NCBI RefSeq assembly: GCF_003319185.1
Contig: NZ_QOHJ01000002.1
Location: forward strand, 186,001-250,000
Direction of reading: 5' to 3'
Source: Blastococcus sp. TF02A-30
Lineage (GTDB): Bacteria > Actinomycetota > Actinomycetes > Mycobacteriales > Geodermatophilaceae
Length of the DNA stretch: 64,000 nt
The position numbers were made by a program, and so were the translations under genes. Shown here piece by piece: positions 7,949-15,603 of this stretch. The first letter of the stretch is position 1; each line of letters starts with the position of its first letter. Under the pieces are notes generated by a model, which saw only the letters and a program-made list of their open reading frames with translations, did not search any database and had not been told where the DNA came from.

Positions 7949-8095
7949 ATGGCAGGAATGCTGCGCAAGCTCGCGATGTCCGGGATCGCCGCCAAGGTGA
8001 TCTCCGAGGCCCGCAAGCCGCAGAACCAGGCGAAGATCAAGAAGGCGATCGCGGACTTCCAGAAGAGCCGGCAGGGCAAGAGCCCCCGGCGCTGA
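7949..8095 (+). CDS. Small basic hypothetical protein (48 aa)
   Basis: Too short for routine ORF cut-offs but well supported: a strong CGAGGAGGA lies 6 bases before the ATG. The product (MAGMLRKLAMSGIAAKVISE...) is an amphipathic, Lys/Arg-rich helix with a basic tail ending GKSPRR. A hairpin terminator follows immediately, so it is a complete monocistronic unit. There are no cysteines and no membrane segment. The function is unknown; nucleic-acid or membrane-surface binding would fit the charge. Confidence 0.7.
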   Translation: MAGMLRKLAMSGIAAKVISEARKPQNQAKIKKAIADFQKSRQGKSPRR

Positions 8096-8109
8096 CGGAC
8101 CGCACGACG

Positions 8110-8140
8110 GTGCCCCTCCCCGGCCACGGGCGAGGGGCAC
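8110..8140 (+). terminator. Hairpin terminator after the 48-aa gene
   Basis: Arms GTGCCCCTC (8110-8118) and GAGGGGCAC (8132-8140) with additional inner CCC/GGG pairing, 15 bases after the stop codon. Confidence 0.55.
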
Positions 8141-8221
8141 TGCCGTGTGCGGACCGAAGTCCCTCCCGCGGCACGGGCCGGGCACCTAGCGTCGGGCACC
8201 CCCGGACAAGGCGGTGAACCC

Positions 8222-8755
8222 ATGACGCGAGCCCTCGTCGTCTACGAGTCCCTCTTCGGCGACGCGCGGCAGATCGCGCTCGCGATCGCCGACGGCCTGG
8301 CGTCGACCATGCCCGTCGACGTCGTCGCCGCGGGTGACGCCCCGTCGGAGGTGGACGCCGACGTCGCGCTGCTCGTCGTCGGCGGACCCAACCACGCGAT
8401 GTCGATGCCGCGGCCGTCCACCCGCGCCGACGCCGCCGCGAAGCAGGGGGCCGACGTCGCCGACCCGGCGTACGGCCTGCACGAGTGGCTGGACGACGTC
8501 CGGCTGCCGCGGGGCGTCCGCGCCGCCGCGTACGACACCCGGATGAGCCACCCGAAGCTCCTCGTCAAGCTCGACCACGCGTCGAGGACCGAGGAGAAGC
8601 TGCTGCAGCAGCACGGCGCGGAGCTCGCCGCCCCGGCCGAGCACTTCACCGTCCAGGACGCGAAGGGCCCGCTCGTCGACGGCGAGGAGGACCGCGCCCG
8701 GCGCTGGGGGCAGGCGCTGGCACAGCTCCTCGGCGCCCGCGCCCCGCACGCCTGA
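8222..8755 (+). CDS. Flavodoxin-family protein
   Basis: 177 residues with a flavodoxin fold. The FMN phosphate loop is seen at the N terminus (VVYESLFGDARQIALAIADG, Ser/Asp in place of the usual TxTGxT), followed by LLVVGGPNHAMSMPRPSTR and AYDTRM. Such short flavodoxins carry electrons for cytoplasmic reductases. Here the partner is not evident, and the noncanonical phosphate loop leaves open that it binds FMN weakly. The ATG at 8222 follows an AAGGCGG ribosome site and the preceding terminator. It looks monocistronic. Confidence 0.75.
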   Translation: MTRALVVYESLFGDARQIALAIADGLASTMPVDVVAAGDAPSEVDADVALLVVGGPNHAMSMPRPSTRADAAAKQGADVADPAYGLHEWLDDVRLPRGVRAAAYDTRMSHPKLLVKLDHASRTEEKLLQQHGAELAAPAEHFTVQDAKGPLVDGEEDRARRWGQALAQLLGARAPHA

Positions 8756-8795
8756 CCGGGTCACGACCGGACGGCGGTCGGCCGATAACGGCACC

Positions 8796-9842
8796 GTGAC
8801 GAGCCGTCGGACGACCCGCGCACTCGGAGCGATCGCGGCCGTCGCCGCGCTCGCGCTCACCACCGCGTGCGGCCCGAAGGCCGCGGAGCCGGTCGCGGCG
8901 GAGTCCAGCACGCCCGCCCCGCCGCCTCCGCCGCCGACGTTCCCGTGGCCGCTCACCGGTGTGGAGACGACGGCCCCGGTGCAGCGCCCGGCGCTCGCGG
9001 TGAAGATCGAGAACTCGGTCGACTCCCGCCCGCAGACCGGCCTGAACCAGGCGGACATGGTGTGGGAGGAGGTCGTCGAGGGCGGCATCACCCGCTTCGT
9101 CGCCGTCTTCCACTCGCAGCTGCCGCCGGAGATCGGCCCGATCCGGTCCGTCCGCCCGATGGACCCGCCGATCGCCGCCCCGCTGCGCGGCCTGTTCGCC
9201 TTCTCCGGCGGGCAGGGACCGTTCGTGCAGGCGGTCAAGGACGCCGGGCTGCAGGTGATCAGCCACGACGCCGGCGCCCCGGGCTTCTACCGCAAGACCG
9301 GCCGCTACGCCCCGCACAACGTCTACGCGAACCCGGCCGACTTCCTCGCCCAGGCCGACGCGAACCACAGCGCCGACCCGCTCGAGCAGTTCCACCTGGC
9401 CGACGCCGCCGAGCAGCCCAGTGCGCTGGCGGCCGGCGTCCCCACCGGCACGCTCACCCTCAAGCTCTCCGGCGTCAGCCACCCGGTGTGGACCTGGAGC
9501 GCGCCCGACGCGGCCTGGCTGCGGGCCGAGGGCAGCACGCCGGCCACCGACTCCGACGGCGCCCGGCTCCGGGCGACCAACGTCGTCGTCCTGCGGGTCG
9601 ACGTCGTCAACACGCGGTTCAGCGACCCGGCCGGCAACCCGGTGCCGGAGACGGCGGTGGTCGGCACCGGCGAGGCGCTGGTCGCCACCGGCGGGCAGAC
9701 GATCGCCGCCACCTGGTCGAAGGCGTCCGAGAGCGAGCCGGTCGTGCTCACCGACGTCAACGGCGGGCCGGTGCTGCTCGGCGCGGGGAACACCTGGGTG
9801 GAGCTGGTGCCGAAGCGCACCGGCGCGGTGATGCCCGGCTGA
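8796..9842 (+). CDS. DUF3048-domain lipoprotein
   Basis: 348 residues from a GTG start. A signal sequence with lipobox LTTAC (Cys near residue 26) predicts a lipid-anchored exported protein. A short Pro-rich linker follows, then a DUF3048 domain (YerB-like): RPALAVKIENSVDSRPQTGL, ADMVWEEVVEGGITRFVAVF, GPIRSVRPMD. The family is widespread in Gram-positive bacteria as envelope lipoproteins of unknown biochemical role. It lies 40 bases after the flavodoxin gene, and the dehydrogenase gene follows after 32 bases, so the three could be co-transcribed. Confidence 0.8.
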   Translation: MTSRRTTRALGAIAAVAALALTTACGPKAAEPVAAESSTPAPPPPPPTFPWPLTGVETTAPVQRPALAVKIENSVDSRPQTGLNQADMVWEEVVEGGITRFVAVFHSQLPPEIGPIRSVRPMDPPIAAPLRGLFAFSGGQGPFVQAVKDAGLQVISHDAGAPGFYRKTGRYAPHNVYANPADFLAQADANHSADPLEQFHLADAAEQPSALAAGVPTGTLTLKLSGVSHPVWTWSAPDAAWLRAEGSTPATDSDGARLRATNVVVLRVDVVNTRFSDPAGNPVPETAVVGTGEALVATGGQTIAATWSKASESEPVVLTDVNGGPVLLGAGNTWVELVPKRTGAVMPG

Positions 9843-9874
9843 CACGAGCCGCGGCGGGGGAGTAGACCTCACCC

Positions 9875-10825
9875 ATGCGGATCGCCGTCCTCGACGACTA
9901 CCAGTCCGTCGCCGCCGAGTACTGCGACTGGTCGCGGGTGCCCGGGCCGGTCGAGGTGGTCGAGTTCCACGACCACGTCGCCGACCCCGAGGCGCTCGCC
10001 CGCCGGCTGCAGCCGTTCGACGCCATCATCGCGATGCGCGAGCGCACCGACTTCCGCCGGCCGCTGCTGGAGTCGCTGCCGAACCTGAAGCTGCTGGTCA
10101 CCACCGGCATGCGGAACAAGTCGATCGACGTCGCGGCCGCCGTCGAGCGCGGCATCACCGTGTGCGGCACCGGATCGGTCGGCCCGGCCACCGCCGAGAT
10201 GACCTGGGCGCTGATCCTGGCCGTCGCCCGCTCGATCCCGAGCGAGGACGCCTCGGTCCGCTCCGGCGGCTGGCAGCACACGGTCGGCCTGGACCTGCAC
10301 GGCGCGCGGCTCGGCGTGATCGGGCTGGGCCGGCTCGGGAGCCAGGTCGCGCGGATCGGGCAGGCGTTCGGGATGGACGTCGTCGCCTGGAGCCAGAACC
10401 TCACCGACGAGCGCGCCGCCGAGGTCGGGGTGCGCCGGGTGGAGCGCGACGAGCTGTTCGCGACGTCCGACGTCGTCACCATCCACCTGCTGCTGTCCAA
10501 GCGGACCCGCGGGCTGATCACCGCCGACGACCTGGCGCTGCTGAAGCACACCGCCGTCCTGGTCAACACCAGCCGCGGGCCGATCGTCGACCAGGCCGCG
10601 CTGCTCGACGTCCTGCACGACGGGCGGATCGGCGGTGCCGGGCTGGACGTCTTCGACGTCGAGCCGCTGCCCGCCGGGCACCCGCTGCGGTCGGCGCCGC
10701 GCACGGTGCTGACCCCGCACCTGGGCTACGTCACCCGGAACACCTACGAGGTCTACTACCGCGACGCGGTCGACGACGTCGCGGCGTTCGTGGCCGGCTC
10801 GCCGGTGCGGGTCCTCGAGGGGTAG
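9875..10825 (+). CDS. D-2-hydroxyacid dehydrogenase family protein
   Basis: 316 residues, typical length for the D-isomer 2-hydroxyacid dehydrogenases, cytoplasmic. The NAD-binding GLGRLG glycine loop lies near residue 150. The catalytic triad can be assigned from VNTSRGPIVD (Arg near 234), FDVEPL (Glu near 266) and LTPHLGY (His near 282). It should interconvert a 2-keto acid and a D-2-hydroxy acid with NAD(P)H; substrate specificity cannot be told from sequence. The ATG has GGGGGAG upstream. A long palindrome follows the stop codon by 5 bases and probably terminates it. Confidence 0.85.
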   Translation: MRIAVLDDYQSVAAEYCDWSRVPGPVEVVEFHDHVADPEALARRLQPFDAIIAMRERTDFRRPLLESLPNLKLLVTTGMRNKSIDVAAAVERGITVCGTGSVGPATAEMTWALILAVARSIPSEDASVRSGGWQHTVGLDLHGARLGVIGLGRLGSQVARIGQAFGMDVVAWSQNLTDERAAEVGVRRVERDELFATSDVVTIHLLLSKRTRGLITADDLALLKHTAVLVNTSRGPIVDQAALLDVLHDGRIGGAGLDVFDVEPLPAGHPLRSAPRTVLTPHLGYVTRNTYEVYYRDAVDDVAAFVAGSPVRVLEG

Positions 10826-10830
10826 GTCCG

Positions 10831-10879
10831 CGCGCAGTTGTGCTCTGCCCCGTGGAGCGGGGCAGAGCACAACTGCGCG
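10831..10879. repeat. Long palindrome, copy 1 (bidirectional terminator or REP-like)
   Basis: Perfect 22-base arms (10831-10852 and 10858-10879) around a TGGAG loop, placed between two convergent genes. The 18-base core arm CAGTTGTGCTCTGCCCCG is repeated exactly at 17818-17835, also between convergent genes. The symmetry makes it a good bidirectional terminator; the identical core at two unrelated loci also suggests a dispersed palindromic repeat family. Confidence 0.75.
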
Positions 10880-10888
10880 GGAGAGCAC

Positions 10889-11692
10889 TCAGCCGGCGTC
10901 GCGCCGCAGGAGTCGCCACCCGCCGGCGGCCAGGGCGAGGCCCGCCCACCCGACCACTAGTGCCGCCGCGTGGCCGAGGGACATGTCCATCGGCTCGTCC
11001 AGCAGCAGCCGGACCGCACCGGTGCCCGGCAGCCACTCGGCCAGGTCGGCCAGCCACTGCACCCCGAACGACTGGAACAGGAACGGCAGCACCAGTTGCA
11101 GCAGGAAGACGGTGGCCAGCGCTCCCGCCGTGGACCGCAGCAGTAGCCCCGCGCCCACGGCCATCACGGCACCGGCGGCGAGCACCGCGGCGATCCGCGC
11201 CAGGCTGCCGGCGCCGTCCTCGACCGGAAGGGTCAGGTCCGGGTCGATGAGCAGCGCGACGACGTCGGCGGTGAGCGCCAGCGCGACACCGACGACGGTC
11301 ACCACGATGGCGGGGACGGCGATCCGCGCGGCGAGCAGCACCCCGCGGCGCGGCGTCCAGGACAGCGTCGGGCCGATCGCGCCGCTGGCGTACTCGGAGG
11401 TGACCGCGAGCAGCGCCAGCACGAGCAGCGCGAACTGGCCGAGCAGCACGCCGTACTCGCCGGCGAACGTCGACACGATCGGGTTCGCCGCGGTCGCCGT
11501 CCCCTCGGCGTCGTCGGCCGCGGCGATGGCGCCGAGCCCGACGATCGTCACCGTGGCGGCGACCAGGCACCACCAGGTCGTCCGCACGGTGCGCAGCCGC
11601 ACCCACTCCGCGCCGGCCGCGCGGGACAGCACCGTCGTGGTGCCCGGCTCCGTGGACCGGGCCGGCTGCCGGACCGCCGTCGCCGCGGTCAT
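10889..11692 (-). CDS. ABC transporter permease (ABC-2 type)
   Basis: 267 residues. An N-terminal cytoplasmic segment (SRAAGAEWVRLRTVRTTWW) is typical of ABC-2 permeases, followed by six predicted membrane helices (about 43-65, 83-105, 123-145, 165-190, 195-212, 240-258). It forms the channel partner of the ATPase encoded just upstream; their genes overlap by ATGA (11689-11692), a sign of tight translational coupling. The substrate is unknown. The divergent sensor kinase/regulator pair suggests a stress- or drug-responsive exporter. Confidence 0.85.
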   Translation of the reverse strand: MTAATAVRQPARSTEPGTTTVLSRAAGAEWVRLRTVRTTWWCLVAATVTIVGLGAIAAADDAEGTATAANPIVSTFAGEYGVLLGQFALLVLALLAVTSEYASGAIGPTLSWTPRRGVLLAARIAVPAIVVTVVGVALALTADVVALLIDPDLTLPVEDGAGSLARIAAVLAAGAVMAVGAGLLLRSTAGALATVFLLQLVLPFLFQSFGVQWLADLAEWLPGTGAVRLLLDEPMDMSLGHAAALVVGWAGLALAAGGWRLLRRDAG

Positions 11693-12621
11693 CGCCGTGC
11701 TCCGACGAGGTCGGGCGCGGACACCTTGTACTGCACGCTGTCGCCGGTCAGGTCGAGGTAGACCTCCTCGAGCGAGGAGTGCTCCTCGGCCAGCCGGTGC
11801 ACCGACGCGCCCACCTCGAGCGCGACGTCGCCGACCGTCTCCGCGGGCGCCCCCTCGACCAGCAGCTCGCCGCCGTCGGTCGGGTGCACGCGGAAGCCCC
11901 GGCGCAGCAGCGCGCCGGCCAGGTCATCGAGGGCCGGCGTCCGCACCCGCACCTTCGCGTGCGCGTGCCGGCCGCGCAGCACCTCGGCGATCGGGGCGTC
12001 GGCGATCAGCCGGCCACGGCCGATGATCACCAGGTGGTCGGCGGTCTGCTCCATCTCGCTCATCAGGTGGCTGGAGAGCAGCACCGTCCGGCCCTCGTCG
12101 GCCAGCCGGCGCACCAGCCCGCGGACCCACCGGACGCCGTCGAGGTCCAGCCCGTTCATCGGCTCGTCGAACAGCAGGACGGCGGGGTCGCCGAGCAGCG
12201 CGCCCGCGATGCCGAGCCGCTGCCGCATGCCGAGGGAGTAGCCCTTGACCCGGCGCTTGGCCGCGGACCCGAGCCCCACCTGGTCGATCACCTCGTCGAC
12301 CCGGCGGGAGGGGAGGCCCTGGCTGCGGGCGGCCACCCGCAGGTGGTCGCGCCCGGAGCGGCCGGGGTGCACCGCCTGGGCGTCGAGCAGGGCGCCGGCC
12401 GCGCGCAGCGGCTCGCCGAGCCGGGCGAACGGCCGGCCGCCGACCAGGGCGGAACCGGCGGTCGGCCGGTCGAGCCCGAGCACCATGCGCATCGTGGTGG
12501 ACTTGCCCGCGCCGTTCGGCCCGAGGAAGCCGGTCACCTTGCCCGGCTGGACATCGAAGGTCAGGTCGTCGACGGCGCGCACCGCGCCGTAGGTCTTGGT
12601 CAGCCCGCGCACCTCGATCAT
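11689..12621 (-). CDS. ABC transporter ATP-binding protein
   Basis: 310 residues. Walker A GPNGAGKST, a variant signature YSLGMRQRL in place of LSGGQ, Walker B VLLFDEPMNGLD and the switch His in SSHLMSEM are all present. A C-terminal extension of about 90 residues is typical of DrrA/CcmA-type exporters. It energises the permease whose gene overlaps its stop. The ATG at 12621 begins the conserved MIEVRGLTKTYG; the long upstream open frame is a shadow. A 162-base divergent region separates it from the histidine kinase gene. Confidence 0.9.
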   Translation of the reverse strand: MIEVRGLTKTYGAVRAVDDLTFDVQPGKVTGFLGPNGAGKSTTMRMVLGLDRPTAGSALVGGRPFARLGEPLRAAGALLDAQAVHPGRSGRDHLRVAARSQGLPSRRVDEVIDQVGLGSAAKRRVKGYSLGMRQRLGIAGALLGDPAVLLFDEPMNGLDLDGVRWVRGLVRRLADEGRTVLLSSHLMSEMEQTADHLVIIGRGRLIADAPIAEVLRGRHAHAKVRVRTPALDDLAGALLRRGFRVHPTDGGELLVEGAPAETVGDVALEVGASVHRLAEEHSSLEEVYLDLTGDSVQYKVSAPDLVGARR

Positions 12622-12783
12622 GCCGGGCTCCGGAACAGGGATGAGGTCATGGCAGCGAGCGTTCCGGGAACCGGGGTGCCGGCGGATCACCCTGCAGCGC
12701 CGACCTGGGTCCCCCGCGCGGGGGAGGGGCGGAGCACGCCGTGGGGGGAATCGCCCGGAGCCCCGGCGCGACAGGATCGACCC

Positions 12784-14067
12784 GTGCCCTCCACGACGTT
12801 CCCCCGCTCCGGGCCCGAGATCGGCGCCGCGTTGCACGCGGTCTTCGCGACCGCCGTCGGCCCCGGCTGGCCCGGCCGGCTGCTGTACGGGCTGGCGAGC
12901 GTGCCGGCCGGCGCGCTCGGCCTCGCGTTGTACGTCGCGCTGCTCGGCTCGGTGGTGGCCGTCATCTACGGCGTCGGCCTGCTGCTCGTCCTGCTCGTGC
13001 TGGCGACCATCCGCGGCTTCGCCGGGGTGGAGCGGGGCCTGGCGCGCATCCTGCTGGGCGTCGAGATCCCGGCCGGCGAGCAGGTGCGGCGCCAGTCCGG
13101 CCTGGTGCTCAAGGTGCGCCGGCTGGTGGCCTCGGCCGGCACCTGGCGGGCGGTCGGCTGGGTGGGCGCCCGCGTGCTGCTGGGCGTGGCCACGCTCGCC
13201 GTCCTCTTCTTCGCCACGATCATCTGCGTCGCGCTGCGCGTCACCATCACCTGGAACGTGGTGAACGCGCTGCCGCTGCTCGGGCTGATGGCGCTGACCG
13301 TGCTCGGCGGCCTGCTGCTGCTCGACGCGATCGTGCGGGTGGCCACCTCGGTGGCGCCGCGACTGCTCGGGCCCGGCGCCGAGCAGCAGATCGCCGCGCT
13401 GCAGCACAGCAGCCGCCGCCTCGCCGACCGCAACCGGCTGGCCCGCGACCTGCACGACACCATCGGGCACGCGCTCACCGCGAGCCTGCTCCAGGCCACC
13501 GCCGCCCGGCGCACCCTCACGCCGGCCGACGACCGGCCGGTGCAGCCCGACTTCGCCCGGCAGGCGCTCCAGCACATCGAGACCAACACCCGCACCGCGC
13601 TGGCCGAGCTCGACCGCGTGCTCACCGTGCTGCGCGCCGAGGAGGACGGCCGCGACCCCGCCCCGTTCGCGGCGCCGTCCCTCGGCGACCTCGACGAGCT
13701 GCTCGAGGGGCTGCGCGACGGCGGCCTGCCGGTCGCCCTGACCGCCGACGTCGACGCCGACGGCGTGCCCGCGGACGTCCAGGAGCTGGCCTACCGCGTC
13801 GTGCAGGAGGGGACGACGAACGTGCTCCGGCACGCGGGCACCCCGCTGACCGTCGCCCAGGTGCTGCGCGCCGGCGGCACCCTCGTCGTCCGCGTGCACA
13901 ACGAGCCGCCCACCCTGCTCGACAGCCGGCCCGGTCCCGGCGGCGGGCGCGGGCTGGCCGGTCTCCGCGAGCGGGCCGCCGCGCTCGGCGGCACGCTGCA
14001 CGCCGGGCCGACGCCGTCCGGCGGGTTCGAGCTGACCGTCACCCTGCCGCTGGACGGTGCCGCGTGA
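12784..14067 (+). CDS. Sensor histidine kinase with putative-sensor membrane domain
   Basis: 427 residues from GTG. Residues about 10-200 carry four membrane helices in two hairpins, as in the Putative_Sensor family. A HisKA_3 dimerisation helix follows ([20 protein letters not shown]; phospho-acceptor His224), then a HATPase domain ([16 protein letters not shown]-box; [17 protein letters not shown]-box). It should autophosphorylate and pass phosphate to the NarL-type regulator whose gene overlaps by GTGA. Position opposite an ABC exporter suggests that it controls it, probably in response to membrane or antibiotic stress. Confidence 0.88.
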   Translation: MPSTTFPRSGPEIGAALHAVFATAVGPGWPGRLLYGLASVPAGALGLALYVALLGSVVAVIYGVGLLLVLLVLATIRGFAGVERGLARILLGVEIPAGEQVRRQSGLVLKVRRLVASAGTWRAVGWVGARVLLGVATLAVLFFATIICVALRVTITWNVVNALPLLGLMALTVLGGLLLLDAIVRVATSVAPRLLGPGAEQQIAALQHSSRRLADRNRLARDLHDTIGHALTASLLQATAARRTLTPADDRPVQPDFARQALQHIETNTRTALAELDRVLTVLRAEEDGRDPAPFAAPSLGDLDELLEGLRDGGLPVALTADVDADGVPADVQELAYRVVQEGTTNVLRHAGTPLTVAQVLRAGGTLVVRVHNEPPTLLDSRPGPGGGRGLAGLRERAAALGGTLHAGPTPSGGFELTVTLPLDGAA

Positions 14068-14711
14068 CCCTGCGGCTGCTCCTCGTCGACGACGACGTGC
14101 TCGTGCGGTCGGGGCTGCGGGTGATCCTGGAGAGCGAGCCCGACCTCACCGTGGTCGGCGACGCCGGCACCGGGCGGGAGGCGCTGGAGGTCGCGTCGCG
14201 CACCGACCCCGACGTCGTCCTCATGGACGTGCGCATGCCCGACATGGACGGCATCGCGGCCACCGCCGAGCTGGTCGCCCGCGATCCGCTGCGGCCGCGG
14301 GTGCTGGTGCTGACCACCTTCGAGGACGACGACTACCTGTTCCGCTCGCTGCAGGCCGGTGCCAGCGGGTTCGCGCTCAAGCGCTCGGACCCCGACGAGC
14401 TGGTCGACGCCATCCGGGTGGTCGCCCGCGGCACGTCGCTGGTGCTGCCCGACCTCACCCGGCGGCTCATCGCCAGCCACGCGCCGTCGCGGGCGAGGGG
14501 GAGCGCCGCCCTGCCGGAGCTGACCGGCCGAGAGGCGGACGTGCTGCGGCTGGTGGCCGGCGGGCTGTCGAACGCCGAGATCGCCACCGAGCTGTTCCTG
14601 TCCCGCGAGACGGTGAAGACGCACGTCAGCAGCGTGCTGCTCAAGCTCGGCGCCCGGGACCGCACGCAGGCGGTCATCGCCGCCTACGAGAGCGGGTTCA
14701 TGACCGCCTGA
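14064..14711 (+). CDS. NarL/LuxR-family response regulator
   Basis: 215 residues. The receiver domain (about 3-120) has the acidic pair DDD at 9-11, phospho-acceptor Asp55 ([10 protein letters not shown]), the conserved Thr in LTTFEDDDY and the switch Lys in FALKRSD. A LuxR helix-turn-helix lies at the C terminus ([20 protein letters not shown], then [20 protein letters not shown]). It is the partner of the kinase gene that overlaps its GTG start (14064-14067) and probably acts on the divergent ABC promoter. Confidence 0.92.
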   Translation: MTLRLLLVDDDVLVRSGLRVILESEPDLTVVGDAGTGREALEVASRTDPDVVLMDVRMPDMDGIAATAELVARDPLRPRVLVLTTFEDDDYLFRSLQAGASGFALKRSDPDELVDAIRVVARGTSLVLPDLTRRLIASHAPSRARGSAALPELTGREADVLRLVAGGLSNAEIATELFLSRETVKTHVSSVLLKLGARDRTQAVIAAYESGFMTA

Positions 14712-14714
14712 GGG

Positions 14715-15155
14715 TCAGCGGGGGTCGAGCAGCCGGAGCTTCGGCGGGGTGGGGCCCGGGTCGAGCTGCTTCTCCAGCGTCACGCGGTGCCGGCCGTCGT
14801 CGGACTGGACGAACTGCAGCCGGTCGACCAGCGCCCGCATGAGCACCAGGCCGCGGCCGCCGCCGTCGTGCATCGGGGCCGGGTCGTCCTCGGCCGACTG
14901 GAGGTCGAACCCCTGGCCGTCGTCGAGGACGCTGATCGAGCACAGCTTGTCGTCGACGTGGATGTCGACCTGGTACTCCTCGTGCTCCCCGGCGTGGTTG
15001 ACGACGTTCGCGCACGCCTCGGTGAGCGCCAGGGCGAGCTCCTCGATCGTCGGCGTGGGCACCCGCAGGTGCTCCAGCGTCTGGCGCAGCAGGCCGCGCA
15101 TCAACGGCACGCTGCCTGCGTCCGGTGGTAGCCGCACGCTGAACGCGATCTTCAC
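14715..15155 (-). CDS. RsbW-like anti-sigma factor / ATP-binding serine kinase
   Basis: 146 residues with a HATPase_c_2 (GHKL) fold: N-box ELALALTEACANVVNHA, G1 box LDDGQGFD and G2 box GGGRGLVLMRALVD. In partner switching such proteins bind a sigma factor and phosphorylate a STAS antagonist on serine. It is divergent from the STAS gene (73 bases apart) and next to a phytochrome-PP2C phosphatase, giving three of the four expected components. No sigma factor of the SigB/SigF type lies within the window, so the target is elsewhere or this controls something else. Confidence 0.85.
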   Translation of the reverse strand: MKIAFSVRLPPDAGSVPLMRGLLRQTLEHLRVPTPTIEELALALTEACANVVNHAGEHEEYQVDIHVDDKLCSISVLDDGQGFDLQSAEDDPAPMHDGGGRGLVLMRALVDRLQFVQSDDGRHRVTLEKQLDPGPTPPKLRLLDPR

Positions 15156-15227
15156 TCAGCTCACCTCCTTCGACACCGGTGCCCTACCCTCGACGAGGAA
15201 AACCGACGAGGTGAGAGGAGGCGGACG

Positions 15228-15593
15228 GTGCATTTCGACGTGGAGCGGCGGACGGTCGCCGGCCGCTCGGTGCTCACCGTACGGGGTGAGCTCGACCTGG
15301 CGACGGCGCCACAGCTGCGCGACGCCGTCGAGGAGGCCCTGGCCGGGTCGGCGCGCGACGTCGTCGTCGACCTGACGCCCACGGCGTTCCTCGACTCCAG
15401 CGGCGCCCGGACGCTGATCAGCGTGGCCCGGACCGCGGTGGGCGCCGGCGCCGTGCTGCACGTCGTCGCCCCCACGGCGAACACGGCCGTGCGGCTGACC
15501 ATCGACCTGCTCGACCTGGGTGCCTACGTCCCGGTCGTGGGGTCCGTCGGCGAGATCCCGACGGGCATCGCCGGTCGCGACGCCGGCACGTAA
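15228..15593 (+). CDS. STAS-domain anti-sigma factor antagonist
   Basis: 121 residues, a single STAS domain. RGELDLATAPQLRDAVEEA and DLTPTAFLDSSGARTLISV identify the family; by comparison with RsbV and SpoIIAA the phosphorylated residue should be Ser57 (DSSGA). When unphosphorylated it binds the RsbW-type kinase and frees the sigma factor. The GTG start is preceded by GAGGAGGCGG. The phytochrome-phosphatase gene begins 11 bases after its stop, so the two are very likely one transcript and the phosphatase is the natural candidate to dephosphorylate this protein. Confidence 0.88.
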   Translation: MHFDVERRTVAGRSVLTVRGELDLATAPQLRDAVEEALAGSARDVVVDLTPTAFLDSSGARTLISVARTAVGAGAVLHVVAPTANTAVRLTIDLLDLGAYVPVVGSVGEIPTGIAGRDAGT

Positions 15594-15603
15594 CGTCGCC
15601 GCG

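Noticed and set aside
10831-10879. Inverted repeats of an insertion sequence formed by the two palindromes
   Set aside because: The DNA between copies contains ordinary genes and no transposase; each copy is itself a full palindrome, not one arm.
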